From: Brachionus rotundiformis
Taxonomy: Eukaryota > Rotifera > Eurotatoria > Ploima > Brachionidae
Direction of reading: 5' to 3'
Assembly (NCBI GenBank): GCA_016802295.1
Contig: JAESIW010000124.1
Coordinates: 372,001-436,000, forward strand
DNA: 64,000 nucleotides
Of the stretch, positions 11,431-23,032 are shown one piece after another; within the stretch, counting starts at the first letter, position 1, and each line of letters begins with the position of its first letter. A program made the position numbers and the translations under genes. Under the pieces are notes generated by a model, which made no database searches, had not been told where the DNA came from, and saw only the letters and a list, made by a program, of their open reading frames with translations.

Positions 11431-12915
11431 ACAAGTCATCCATTAAAACTAGAGGAGATGCTGATCTTGACAGCTTTCCAGAAGAGCTAGTTTGGGATGA
11501 TATAAAGGTTAATAATCCCGTTGATCAAGTTGAGATGTTTAACAGCTGCTTTGCATCTATTGCGTCTTCATCTTTGTCCGGTGAACATGACTCAGCTAAA
11601 ATTATTTTTGATTGTTTTAAAGAGTTAAAATTAAATAATTGTTTTCTAACACCTGGCTTTTCATTTCATGAGTTTTCTATTGATGAAATCAAAGAAGCCT
11701 TAAATGAATTACCATCTTCAAGCTCACCTGGATATATTGGTATTCATCCTAAGATACTAAAAGGTCTACCAGACCTTTTTGCTCCCTTACTACTTTTTCT
11801 TTTTAATGAATGTCTAAGATTAAAATCAATTCCTGATGACTGGAAGTTAGCCATTGTTAATCCTTTATTTAAAAACAAAAGCAATAAATCAGATATTAAT
11901 AACTACAGGGCTATTTCAGTTCTTTCTCCAATTGCAAAATTGTTTGAGAAATTATTGGCTCGTCAAATTTCAAGCTATTTTGAATCTAACAATATATTTT
12001 TTAATGGACAGCATGGATTCAGACCTGGGCATTCATGTCAGACTGCATTTCATGAATATCTAAGTGAATTAAATCTAGCTAAAGAAAAGAAACTTACTAC
12101 CTTATCACTTTTTATTGACTTTAGAAAAGTTTTGACGTGATTAATCCAAATCTTCTTCTCTTGAAATTATTTCACTACGGATTTGACAATAATTCTTTAG
12201 GTCTTCTATCAAATTATTTTGTCAATAGATCTCAAATAGTTCATCTTGGAAACGAAAAATCAAAACCTACAGATCTAAAGTTAGGTGTTCCACAGGGTTC
12301 TGTTCTAGGTCCTCTTCTATTTCTGATTTTTATTAATGATTTTCCTTATCTCTTAAAGAAATTTGACATAAAAATGTTTGCTGATGACAATACGATTAGT
12401 CACTCTGATAAGGACTTAGATAGTGTTTTGAAAAATTTTTCGAGTACCATCCACAATCTTAGTGATTGGTGTTATTTTAACAAGGTTGATATAAATTGGT
12501 CAAAAACCTATTGTATGATCTTTTCAAATAAAAAGATTATTATTCCCAAGATGATCAATTTTTGTGGAAATGAAATAAAAGTTGTCAAAAACTTTTGGAT
12601 TTTTCTACTCAAGACTTATAAGTTGCTTTGTGATCAAGAGATCAATGTTGAAATTGACAACATTTAAGCATTCAATTAATAAGCATTTAATTTAATAATA
12701 TTCATCTTATTATTTCAGATTTTGTAAAAAAATTCAAAAAATTTAATTTAAATATTTCAATGTTTTATTTTTTTAAATAATTATATAAACAATTAATTTT
12801 TAATTTGTAAAACTTTTTTTATTTAAATAAATGGAGTGTTAATCGGTCTTTATGACATGGGCACTAGCCTGTTGATTAACCTTGAAATTGAATTGAAATT
12901 GAATTAAATATTCCA
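11430..12915 (+). mobile_element. Jockey/CR1-like LINE, 5' truncated, frameshifted
   Basis: Plus-strand reverse-transcriptase coding runs 11535-12137 and then 12137-12667 in a second frame. Motifs seen: IPDDWKLAIVNPLFK, NYRAISVLSPIAKLFEKLL, QHGFRPGHSCQTA, FIDFRK, GVPQGSVLGPLLFLIFIND and the catalytic FADDNTI. One missing base just after FIDFRK breaks the frame where AFDVI is expected. The coding part stops early, and the 3' tail at about 12840-12915 carries TTGAAATTGAA-type repeats, so internal 3' sequence is deleted. It lies only in the right arm, between protease B and UCKL1, so it inserted after the duplication. Confidence 0.85.
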
Positions 12916-13350
12916 TTTATGGATTTATATCAATCCCTATCAATTTCTAATTAGTGGTGACTAGAAACAATTAATTATATAACAAGATACGAATTGTATT
13001 TTGTTAGAATTGTATGCTTGAAAAATTTTCTTTCTCAAAATTATAAATCTTGAATTTGTAAATAATCGTTTTTCTCTTGCAGATCTTTTTTTTCTTAGCG
13101 CGTTAAATCGATGACAAACAGATTAGATTTTTTAATTTAAATTTAAAAATATAAAATTAAGATGTAATGAATTTATTTTTGATATCAAAATGACCGTGCG
13201 GGTCTTAAACCATAAAATTTTATTATTATAATCTTTATTCATTTCTTAATAAAAATCTCAACAAAAAATAAAAAAAAAAGAGAACACAATTAAAATATTG
13301 AGTGAGATAAAACAAGATATATAATTAAGTCTTTTATTTATTTTTTTGAA
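12916..13350. repeat. 3' flank of UCKL1, outer part of right arm
   Basis: 13108-13350 mirrors 443-686 of the left arm almost base for base. 12916-13107 is AT-rich and not shared. No gene seen. Confidence 0.7.
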
Positions 13351-14933
13351 TCAGATATCATCTTTTTCAGTGCCGAAATATCTGTCTCCAAAATTTCCCA
13401 TGCCTGGCATTATGTAACAGTAGTCATTGAGCTCTGGATCAACAGCAGTGGTCACAATTCGCACCTTTGGAAACGCATAGGCCACATTGTGCACGCCTTG
13501 CTCGGCCATCAGCAACGAGACCAGAATAATGTTCTTTTCCTCCACAGAGTGGTCCAACAAGACCCTGATGGCCATCATAGCAGCCGCCCCTGTGGCCAAT
13601 GTGGCGTCCATTATCAGCACAATCATGTTCTTGATCTCGCTTGGCAATCTCAAATAGTGAAGCTCTGGCTCACCGGTCATCTCATTTGTCTGTATCAAAA
13701 TCTTTCCAATTATGGCATTCTTGAACACTTCACACAAAGCTGGCTCCAAGCACTCGCCAGCTCTGAGTATGGACACGCCGCACACCTTGGCATTGGCGTG
13801 TCTTTTTCCCTCGTACTGCTGGTTCGAGCTGGTGCTAACAACCACATCCTCGAATGGCAACAGTGACAATGCATGCTCGATCAGTATGCGCATAAGCCTA
13901 TTCGAATAGAAAATGAAGTCATCGCGGGCAGTCTCTCTGTTCCGGATAATGGTATGCATAAATCTGATCTGTTTGGTATCTTCTATTTTGTGCAACGAGC
14001 ATGGCAATGGTTCGCCAGCCTTGTGGTTCGGCTTGGCAAGATCCAGCCTGAACTTGCCACCGCGCACATTCAGCTCCCTGTGAACCAGCTTTACAATTAG
14101 ATCAATGGCAATTGAGTTGTCGCCACCACGCGGCACTATTATGTCAGCGTAGGCCATCGTCGGAGCTATGTAGTACTCGAACGATGGCTTGACGTATTTG
14201 TTGTACTGGGCGATAACCGAGTCGATGTTCCTGCCGCGCTCGGTTATGTCCCGCTGGAGCCTTCTGGCAAGCCTGATGTCGGCGTCCGTGTCGACAAATA
14301 TTTTTATGTCCATTAGATCGATGAGCTCCTTGCATGCAAAGGACATGATGCCCTCGAAAATGACCACATTGGCGCCGTAGACAGTCTTGGTGCGAGATTC
14401 TCTGGAATGAGTGGTAAAGTTGTAGATTGGTATGTGGACTTGTTTGCCTCGCTTGAGCTCGTTTAGGGTCTTGATGATGAGCTCGAAGTCGAAGGCGTCC
14501 GGGTGGTCGAAGTCGTATTCGTTGCGGTTGGCCAGATGGTGCTGCTCTTCGGTAAGCACCTTGTAGAAAGAGTCCATGCTGAGGAGAGAGACCCACTGGA
14601 CGTTTAGCTCCTCGATGATGCGCTTGGCGACTGTTGTCTTGCCGGAGGCGCTTCCGCCGCACAGGCCAACCACCAGGGCTTCTTTCATCTGGCCGGACGA
14701 GTCGTACCAAGGCGGCCGGCCAGCAGTGTATATGGTCTTTGAGCCGCGGATGTGTATGGTGCCGTCCTTTTCGGACGTGCTGGTCGTTCTGGTTCGACTC
14801 ACTGTTCGCTTCAGGTTCTGGTTTGCTATTTTGTCCGGCACTTCATCGCCACTGCAAACAAAACTGCTCAAAAAGCTGCTACTTTAAACAAGCTATTTTA
14901 CCTGTCCGATCCGCTCGAGTTTGTCCGAAACAT
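13351..14933 (-). CDS. UCKL1: Uridine-cytidine kinase-like 1 (kinase plus UPRT-like domain)
   Basis: Exons 14902-14933 and 13351-14851, with a 50-bp intron, give 510 residues, close to the family's usual size. The N-terminal low-complexity Ser/Thr-rich part is followed by the kinase domain with P-loop GLCGGSASGKTT (about residues 73-84), SMDSFYK, the YDFDHPDAFDFELI segment and the IFEGIMSF Walker-B-like strand. The C-terminal UPRT-like domain has RAGECLEPAL, MDATLATGAAAMMAI and the NFGDRYFGT end. It should phosphorylate uridine and cytidine in pyrimidine salvage; the activity of the UPRT-like half in animals is doubtful. The coding region is distinctly GC-richer than its surroundings. The 3' part has an inverted identical copy at 1-442. 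Confidence 0.95.
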
Positions 14934-16139
14934 TTCTTAATTGCCACGATCCACAACTCCAATTTAAATTTTATTTATACTAAAATATATCAACTTAATT
15001 ACGTGTTTAGAACTCATTTTACGTGGCATATTAAATTTTAATTTAGATCAGATTTATCACATGGTTCAATCAATTTTTTCCAATTTTCAAAATTAATTAT
15101 TTTACAATCAATTGTTTTAGAAACTAATTAACAATAAATTTTTTATTTAATTTTTTTATCTTGTTTTTTTTAAACAAATTAAAATTTTTTATATTTTTAA
15201 TTTTAAAATTTATTAATCTATTAGTCATCATTTAATTCTAAAACAAAATATAATAAATCCTATTTGTTTTAGATCATTAATCTAACCAAATTATCTACTT
15301 ACCTTCAATTAACTTAATTAACTTAAAATAAAATTTTTTTCTAATGATTAAAATTTTAATATTAAAAATGAAATTTAACACCATGTTTGCTCATAGAACA
15401 TTTAGTTAAAAATTAATTTAAAAATTTTTAAATTTTAGTTTAAAGTATATTTTTTTCCTTAACTACTTCTAGCTATTTACTTGGATGACGAAATTGTTTC
15501 ACTAGAAATGCATTTTTAAGAAATTATATTAAAATAAATATTTACTTATTTCTAAGTTTTAATTTATTAAAAAAAAATTTATAGGTTTACCAAATTATCT
15601 TCTCATTTACAATTAACTGATTAACTTAAAATAATAAAACAAATGAAAATTTAAATAAAAAATTATTTTATTAGTATTAACAATTAAAAGAATTAAATTA
15701 TAATTAAATTTTTTCAAATGATTATAAATTCCAGCATGTTATTTATAGTACAAATTAGATCATTAATATTAAAATTATTAAAACTAAATGCTCCATGACT
15801 AATTTAATAGCAATTTTAGCAACCATAAGTGAAACTTGTGACCAAATGTTTTTCTGTATTTTAAATGAAAGTTTATAAAAATTTAAAAGTTGGTCTTCAG
15901 CTTTATGTAAAGCATGTTTCCAAAATTCAATGACCAAATCCTGTCTACATGGACAAAAAATAACTCTGGAAAGGGTTGAACGCAAAAAAAGGACCTGATA
16001 AATATTAATACTGTATAAATGTGTAAACTGTTTAAGTGTTTCCTGATAATAATTTATATTTTTATTTTTTAAATTGGTTTTAAAACTCTTGAATTAATTA
16101 AAGTTACCAAATTTCTTCAATAAGTCACATCTTTAGGGA
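14934..16139. other. AT-rich gene-poor stretch upstream of UCKL1
   Basis: No supported gene. Bases 15372-15535 form one copy of a direct repeat whose second copy is at 18906-19055. A reading frame on the minus strand near 15755-15985 has no recognisable domain. The first ~200 bases should contain the UCKL1 promoter. Confidence 0.4.
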
Positions 16140-17175
16140 CTTATTTATTTATTTATTCGTTTTCTGTACCGAGCTAAAGCTCCTTCAGATTAAAATAAAG
16201 TTAAAATAAAATAACAAATAAAAAAAAAGTCTAAACATAATAAGAATAAAAAAAATAAAGTAAAATAGTTTTGGAAAATTTAGATCAAAATTGGATATAT
16301 CGAAATAAAGTTTATTAAAGAGTTACAGGACACATATTTTAGATAATTGATTGTTCATGGAAATAAGAAGAAATAGTAAGATAGCAATTACACAATGGAG
16401 TCGGGTATTCGAGATATCTTGACTCGAAACCTGCTTTATATTCTTCAACCAGCTAGACAACCAATGCAACCAGCTACTTAAACCAGCCCTAACGTATCTC
16501 AATTCAAAAAGTCGATGGTGTAATATGTTGGAGAGAGTATCAAATTTTAGTTTAAGAATAGACCAAACGACAGAGTTTGAATAACATTAATTTTTCTGAT
16601 ATTTGTTTCTGATAATGAATTCAAACAAGAAAAGGAACAATCTATGATTGACCCAATGAGTGATTTATAAAGATTTTGTAATATGCCAAAACTTAGACGT
16701 TTTATTTTCATATAGTTTAAGATCAAAAACAGGAGGTTCTCTATTAAATTTTAAAAAGATCACTCAACATGATTTTCAACTGAAATTTTAATTTTCCATT
16801 TGAGAAGCCATTTTTCTAATTCACCTAAATATTTATTCATCTTACTTTCTAATTTTCCATTTTTCTTATAAATAAAAAATGTAACTAGATCATCGGCAAA
16901 AAAAGAGAGTTTTCATTATTGGACTTATTTCTTTTAGGAATATCATTGATCAATATGCTGAATAACAAAGGGCTAATAACTGACCCTTGAGGGGACACTT
17001 GCTGCCATTGGATATTCATCACTTAAGTTGTTATTAATGCTTACTTTGAATTTTCTCGAATCAAGTAAAGAGTTAATCGAGTGAACTTGATAGTGTGGAA
17101 TATTCATTTTGATAAGCTTAAAAATTGCACCGTCATGCCACACTAGATTTAGCACTTTGAATAGTTAAAATAAAT
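16140..17175 (-). mobile_element. LINE relic (reverse-transcriptase palm to 3' tail)
   Basis: On the minus strand, from 17170 downward, LNLVWHDGAIFKLIKMNIPH and SRKFKVSINNNLSDEYP lead to VISPLLFSILINDIPK and the catalytic FADDLVTFF near 16895. This is the ordinary order of LINE reverse transcriptases. The frame is broken in several places; the GVPQGS equivalent reads SVPSR with a shift. The downstream part contains LKFDTLSNILHHRLFELR-like sequence. It ends in CTGAAGGAGCTTTAGCTCGG and a repeating ATAAATAA tail at 16140-16165. Only the C-terminal half remains. Confidence 0.75.
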
Positions 17176-17519
17176 AAATGCCAAAAAGAAAGTATGCTAA
17201 TTGTGAACTTGAAATGGTTAATGAGCAAACCTGCTTAATTTTATTTAATTTTTTAAATTTAATCAATTGCTGGTTTTCCAAGATGGATGGAAATTAATTG
17301 AAAGGCCTTAAAAAATATAAGCTTATTTGATGATAAACCCCCAAATACTTGTTCATGAAAAACCTGTCACTTTCTTTTTCAATAAATCTTTTTTAATCTA
17401 GTCAAACATTTAACTTTATTTTATTTATATTTTATTTTGTACATTATTTTAGTGAATGGAATAGAAATGGTAAGCTTGGTCAAGAATCTAGTGAATAAAT
17501 CAGAAAACAAGTGACCAGT
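17176..17519. other. AT-rich sequence, nothing recognised
   Basis: No gene, RNA or repeat that I can support. It lies between two LINE relics of opposite orientation. Confidence 0.35.
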
Positions 17520-17870
17520 CGGGGGGTTAAGAGGAAATAGCATCAGAGTTCGGAGAGAAAGTTTCTCTCCTCAAATTAGAAACGATTTTGCGGCTGCAGT
17601 AAGTGCCAGACATGTATTTTTTCCAAACAGAGTAGTTGCGCATTGGAATAAGTTACCAGGAAATGTGGTGAAATCCAAGTCAGCGGCTAATTTTAAAATG
17701 GCTTTAGATAAGTTCAATGGAATCGGCTGCCACAGCTCTACACGGCCAATTGGCGTAGATGGGCTCAGACAATCTACATGTTAGGTGTCGCAGCAAGAAC
17801 TACTACTACTAATATTTTTATTCTGAAGGAGCCTTAGTTCGGTACAGATAAACAAATAAAAAATGATAAT
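17520..17870 (+). mobile_element. LINE 3'-end fragment
   Basis: The plus strand encodes RNDFAAAVSARHVFFPNRVV, AHWNKLPGNVVKSKSAANFK and MALDKFN before a stop. This is the C-terminal FF-NRVV--WN-LP / FK--LDKF signature of CR1-like LINEs. The following 3' UTR contains CTGAAGGAGCCTTAGTTCGGTACAG, nearly the same tail motif as the minus-strand LINE ending at 16140, so both belong to related families. A CTACTACTACTA microsatellite sits at about 17799-17811. Confidence 0.75.
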
Positions 17871-19190
17871 TTGCTGGACAAAAGATTCCCATATTGTTAA
17901 ATTCATTAGCCATGGATAGAAATAAAGGATGGCCTCAAATCGTGAAAATTGAAGAAAGCCCAATTAAATAACTACTTAATAAATTACTTAATGATTAATT
18001 TAATAATATCAATTACTTTTAAAAAAAAAGAAATGATATAATTATGAAATAATAAAAAATTATAAGAAAAATTTTGTTCAAATTAAAACGTATATTAAAT
18101 AAGTATGATATTGAATCTTTTTAAAGTAAATTAATAGTAACTAATGGTAAAATGTGCTTTTTTTACCAAAATTAAACTTTATTTTTTAAAATAATTAAAG
18201 TAATATATAAATATTAGAAAAATGACGTTGGAAAAAAAGCAATATTTAATAGTTAATTTTAATTTAAAAATTTGATTTAAAAAAATTGATTAAGAAAGAA
18301 ATCTTTTAATAAAAATAAAATTTTATTTCCAGAATATGATACAACCTAATCTCTATGTTCTATCTTTGCTGGATATCAAATACTGTACTTTTAAAAATCT
18401 AGCCACTAATTTATTTTTTGTAATCTTTAATATCCTTGATCGATTGTTGCCAAGTATAAGGTGTCTTCTAAATGTATCAGTCTTGAACTAAAATCTTATT
18501 AATTTTTTTATATAGATTAAAATTCGTATTCTAAAGAATTCTATATAAAATTTTTGGCTTTGGTTTTAAGGATTTTAAAATAGTAACAAAGTATTGTTGG
18601 TCAAAACTAGGCTTTGGTGGTTTCTAAACGCATTGTGAGTATTAGAACAAATAAGGACTAGGGAAAGAAAATGATGGCGTCTGGACTAAGGTCTTAATAT
18701 ATTAAGAGGTCTTATTTATTTTGGAATTATGTTATTTATAGATATACTTAGTAAGCTAAAGCTACTATTTCGAAGTGCAAAGATATCTTGTCTTAAGGAA
18801 GCATTTTTTTTAAATTAAAAATAATTTATTAAATAAAAAAATCGTAATTATCTAATAAAAACTTAAACATAATCTTTAAATTCCAAATTACCAATTAAAG
18901 AAGAAAAATAGCACCATGTCTGCTGGTAGAACATTTTCAAAAATATAAATTAAAAAAATTTTAAATTTTAGTTTAAAGTATATTTTTTTCCTTAACTACT
19001 TCTAGCTATTTACTTGGATGACGAAATTATTTCACTATAAATGTATTTTTAAGAATTTTTTCCGTATCTAAGTATTAATTGATTAAAACAATTAAAAAGT
19101 TAATTTTATTTTTAATTAATAGGTAAATTTAACTTTGGTAGGCTTCCGCGCGCCGGAAAAAGGCTAACTGGTCGCCAACTTCATTAAAAG
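17871..19190. other. AT-rich gene-poor stretch with a dispersed repeat
   Basis: No gene is visible. 18906-19055 repeats 15372-15535 in the same orientation. The most conserved core reads TTTTTTCCTTAACTACTTCT followed by AGCTATTTACTTGGATGACG. Some GC-richer patches (18340-18480, 18590-18720) may be old transposon remains but show no recognisable motif. Confidence 0.4.
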
Positions 19191-19560
19191 AACTCGAACT
19201 CGAAGCAAAAAGCTTCATATTATTATCTCTCTTGACCAAAGAAGAATTCAATTTGATGTAAATAAAGTGGTAGAATGGTCAGAAATGTTACTTATGAATT
19301 TTAAAGAGAAGAAATGAAAATCAATTTTTTGTTTGACCACATCAAGAATATGCAATAAGAACTTGGTTTCCTCATAGTAAAAAGATAAATTTGCTCAAGT
19401 ACAGATCAGAGCCTGGTTAAGAGCGAACATAGAGAGATGCTACTTAATCGATTACTATAAATATTCTAAAGGACTGGGCATATTGTATTATGATAGATAG
19501 AATTCATATTATCTTTAGAGAAATTAAACAATTGGTTTTAAAAGGGGACACCTTGAACAA
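19190..19560 (+). mobile_element. Heavily decayed LINE relic
   Basis: Short plus-strand pieces resemble conserved LINE reverse-transcriptase C-terminal blocks: FDVNKVVEWSEMLLMNFKEK near 19250 (family pattern DL--V-WS--W-M-FN--KC) and, in another frame, HQEYAIRTWFPHSKK near 19340 (family pattern HLEYA-Q-W-P-LKK). The intervening finger/palm blocks are missing and stops are frequent. It is a relic only. Confidence 0.45.
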
Positions 19561-20280
19561 ATCAAAACTTCACTATAAAAATGTATGTCCTATTTGGGTT
19601 AACAGAAACTTGGTATGCTTTTTAGATACCGTGAAAAAATTCTTATTAGGATTCCTGAGGATTCTTTAGAAAGATCGGTGTTTAAGATTCTTCTTAAAGG
19701 GATTTTTATTCGGATAAAGTCAGATAGTGTAGGATTTTATCTAGGAATCTTAAGTAAAATTTTAAATCCTGAATAAACATACAAATCTAAATGAATAGGT
19801 ATCTAAATGAAAGAAATTTAGTCAGGAGTTCGTAGGCTAATTAAAAAAAATTTTTTAGGATATTGGATTACTTGATATATCTCTTTTCTTCAGAATGTTT
19901 AAGATATTTGAGGATATTAGCGCTTCAGCTCAACGACACTGCTTAGATAATATCAAAACTGTTATTGATAAATAATAGATGATAATTAACAGACTTGCGG
20001 AAAAGTAAATAAAAAAATTCAATTTAAAAATTTAGTAAAGCATTTTCTAATAAAATTAAAAAATAAATATTGATATAATATTGGTAAAATTAAAATTACA
20101 TCTGTATTTTGAATATAAAAATAAAAATTTTTTTTAAATTAATAAATCAATTTCTCTAAATCATTTATTTAGCTACGAAATAGATATTCTTGCGATCATT
20201 GTTAGTCTTTATTTTCCTTATTACCAAATTGTATGCACTTTTTCTAATTTATTTTTATCTATATACTCGGTAAAAGTAAA
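19561..20280. other. AT-rich gene-poor stretch
   Basis: No supported gene or repeat. Sequence at 19600-19800 is slightly GC-richer and could continue the LINE relic's 3' side, but I see no motif in it. Confidence 0.3.
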
Positions 20281-20284
20281 TTTA

Positions 20285-20345
20285 ATAGAATTATATTTAT
20301 TTATTTATTTATTTCAATGAGCGCCTTAAAGGCGATGTAAAAATA
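20285..20345 (-). mobile_element. LINE 3' terminal tail fragment
   Basis: A run of ATTT repeats followed by CAATGAGCGCCTTAAAGGCG and ATGTAAAAATAAAAATAAA. Read on the minus strand it is a short UTR with the CGCCTTTAAGGCGC palindrome running into an (AAAT)n tail, typical of a severely 5'-truncated LINE insertion. Confidence 0.5.
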
Positions 20346-20917
20346 AAAATAAAAAATATTAAGATATTTTATCTTTAGTAAAATACAATCAAGCAAATAT
20401 AAAATCTAATAGCAAAAATCATATATTTTCAAATTATCTTTTTCCTATTTTAAATTTGAGAAAAAAATTCTTGACATTCAATTAAAATTTAATTGTCATT
20501 TTATTTAAAAAATAATTTCTAATTTTAAAAAATTAATTAAAACAAAGTAATATTCTAAGCAATTTTAAATTAAAAGGACATCGAGATTTTTAAAAAATTA
20601 TGTCTTGACTGTTCCCAATTTTATTCCAAATACAAAAAAACTTTTTGATTAATAAAGTTGCATAACTATCCATTAAAATACTTAAACAAAAAAAATATTA
20701 ACAATTTATTTTTCCATTATCTACTATATACTAATTAAAACAACTACTTTCTGCTGGAATGAACAATTTAAGTGTCTATAAATTCATCTAAAACTATTCT
20801 TTCGCTTTTACAATTTAGATCCGCTACTTGATCAGACATAATTAGAGGCTTCATATTCCGTTTGTTTTTCCATAGCCAAGAAGAGAAAAAAAATATTTTT
20901 TTTTCATTTTATTAAAA
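20346..20917. other. AT-rich upstream region of the CAAX protease gene
   Basis: No coding sequence seen. The last ~150 bases presumably contain the promoter and 5' UTR of the downstream gene. No specific element recognised. Confidence 0.35.
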
Positions 20918-23032
20918 ATGTCATTAATTAAAACTCTAAATTCTAGCTTTGACTTTGTCGACTCGATTGACAAAGCAACGCTGTTTAATTCCATTATTGT
21001 CTTTGTGACTTTAATGTATCTATGGGAGACTTATCTTTCATACAGACAAGTAATTAAGGATTTAAGTTGAATTTTGTTTTATTTTTTTAACTAATTAAAA
21101 AAGTATTTGGTGGAAAAAAACAACACCAATGTTCCCCAAGAGCTAGTTTCAGTGACAGATAAAGAAACTTTTGACAAGTCGCGACTATACGCCATCGACA
21201 AGGCATTGTACAATTTTGTGCAAGGCTTTTACAGTCAAATTGAAAGCTATGCGCTGCTTTATCTGGGAGCTTTGCCATTTGTGTGGAACATTTGCTCTGA
21301 CCAACTGTCCTATTTCTCATCACCTTGGCTAAATTCAGAGGTAAAAGCAAACAAAAAAGCTTTCCAATTTCTAAAAAAATTTAAAAGATATCAACTTCGT
21401 GTCTGTTTATTGTCTATTTTGTTCTATATGGTCAAATATCCGGTCTGCCATGGTCCATTTACTACAATTTTGTTCTGGAAGAAAAACATGGCTTCAACAA
21501 GCAGGTACAATGACAATAAAATTTTTTTGGTCAGAAAATAAATTTATTTTTTTAGACTTTTGGATTTTTTCTAAAAGACAATTTAAAAAAAATGGTTGTT
21601 TCTATAGTTTTGACTGTGCCCATATTGGCACTACTCCTGTACATAATAAAAATTGGTGGCGATTATTTTTTCATCTATGCTTGGGTATTTATAACCCTTG
21701 TTTCGCTGGTAAGTCATTTAAAGTCCTATTTATATTGAAAATAAAGACATTGGAAGCTGAAAAATTAAATTAAATTAATTTATAATTAGTAAATTAAGAC
21801 ATTTTATGATTAATTTATATTATTATTATTTTGATGTTTTTATGGTCAAGATCTATTGAATAAAGCAGATAAATATCTTAAGAAATGAAAGTGGACAAAA
21901 ATTTTATTAATTTTAATCTACGGAATGGTATTATCTTTGTTTAAAGGATAAATTATAATTTTAAAAAAATTTAATAAAAATTACTATGCCAAATTATAGA
22001 AAATAATTGGTTAATTTAATGGTAAAATACATTCATTTATCTCATTACCATTAAGCCTTTTATATTTTTATACTAAGATGTGATTTTTTTTTGATCCATT
22101 TTTTTGAATCTTGGTAAAGTTAGATAATATGTATTAGAAAAAAAATTTATATTCTAATTTTCTTTACAAGTCATTGATCAAAAATTTAAATACACAATTA
22201 ATTTATTTAATTTAATAATTTTTATTAAAGTCAATATTTATTTATATATTTTCATTAAAAGGTTATAATAACCATATATGCTGACTATATCGCGCCATTG
22301 TTTGACAAGTACGTGCCATTGCAAGAAGGTGAATTGAAGACAAGGATAGAAGAGCTTGCAGCAAGCTTGAATTTCCCACTGTACAAATTGTACGTGGTCG
22401 AAGGCTCAAAGCGTTCAGCACATTCGAACGCCTACATGTACGGCTTTTACAAGAATAAAAGAATAGTCTTGTTTGACACACTAATCGAAGGCTACAAGCC
22501 ATCTGAACCAGAAGCCAAAGAGGACAAAGAAGAGGATAAGAAAGAAGAAAAAACAAAAGGCTGTAATACAGAAGAGATATTGGCTGTTTTGGCCCACGAG
22601 CTTGGTCACTGGAAATTGGGCCATAATATCAAAAATTTGATCCTAAACCAAATAAATACATTTCTTTATTTTTTGATATTTGCTGTTTTGATGAATAGAC
22701 AAATATTTTATTCCTCTTTTGGATTCGAGCAAGAAAAGCCGGTGTTAATTGGACTAATAGTTATCCTGCAGTTCATATTTGCGCCCTACAATGAGCTTAT
22801 TTCTTTTTTGATGGTAAGCTTGGGACGAAGATTTGAATTCCAAGCTGACGAGTTTGCCAAAAAATTGGACAAGACCGAGTACTTAAAATCATCGCTAATC
22901 AAACTGCACAAAGATAATTTGTCGTTTCCAATGTGCGATTGGCTTTACTCGGCTTTTCACTATTCTCATCCGCCCTTGTTGGAAAGGCTCAGAGCTTTGG
23001 ACAGTCCAACTGAAGAGAAAAAGACGCAATAA
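20918..23032 (+). CDS. ZMPSTE24: CAAX prenyl protease 1 (Ste24 / ZMPSTE24)
   Basis: Five exons (20918-21049, 21104-21340, 21388-21504, 21556-21708, 22262-23032), all joining in frame with GT-AG introns of 47-553 bp, give 469 residues; the human protein has 475. This is an ER/nuclear-envelope multi-pass zinc metalloprotease that trims prenylated CAAX proteins such as prelamin A. Seen here: GLPWSIYYNFVLEEKHGFNK, VEGSKRSAHSNAYMYGFYK, the zinc motif HELGH (about residues 325-329), and the third ligand region EFQADEFA. The protein ends in KKTQ, which fits a KKXX ER-retrieval signal. An acidic/lysine-rich insert precedes the HELGH helix, as in animal orthologues. Confidence 0.95.

Noticed and set aside
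1..14000. The inverted arms as an assembly or amplification artefact
   Set aside because: Arms differ in transposon insertions, microsatellite length and many coding positions, which an artefact of a single molecule would not show. Haplotype mis-joining is not fully excluded.
14144..14710. Long alternative frame within UCKL1
   Set aside because: Shadow of the GC-richer UCKL1 coding sequence; no independent features.
15755..15985. 76-codon minus-strand frame as a gene
   Set aside because: No homology recognised and surrounded by AT-rich repeats; not supported.
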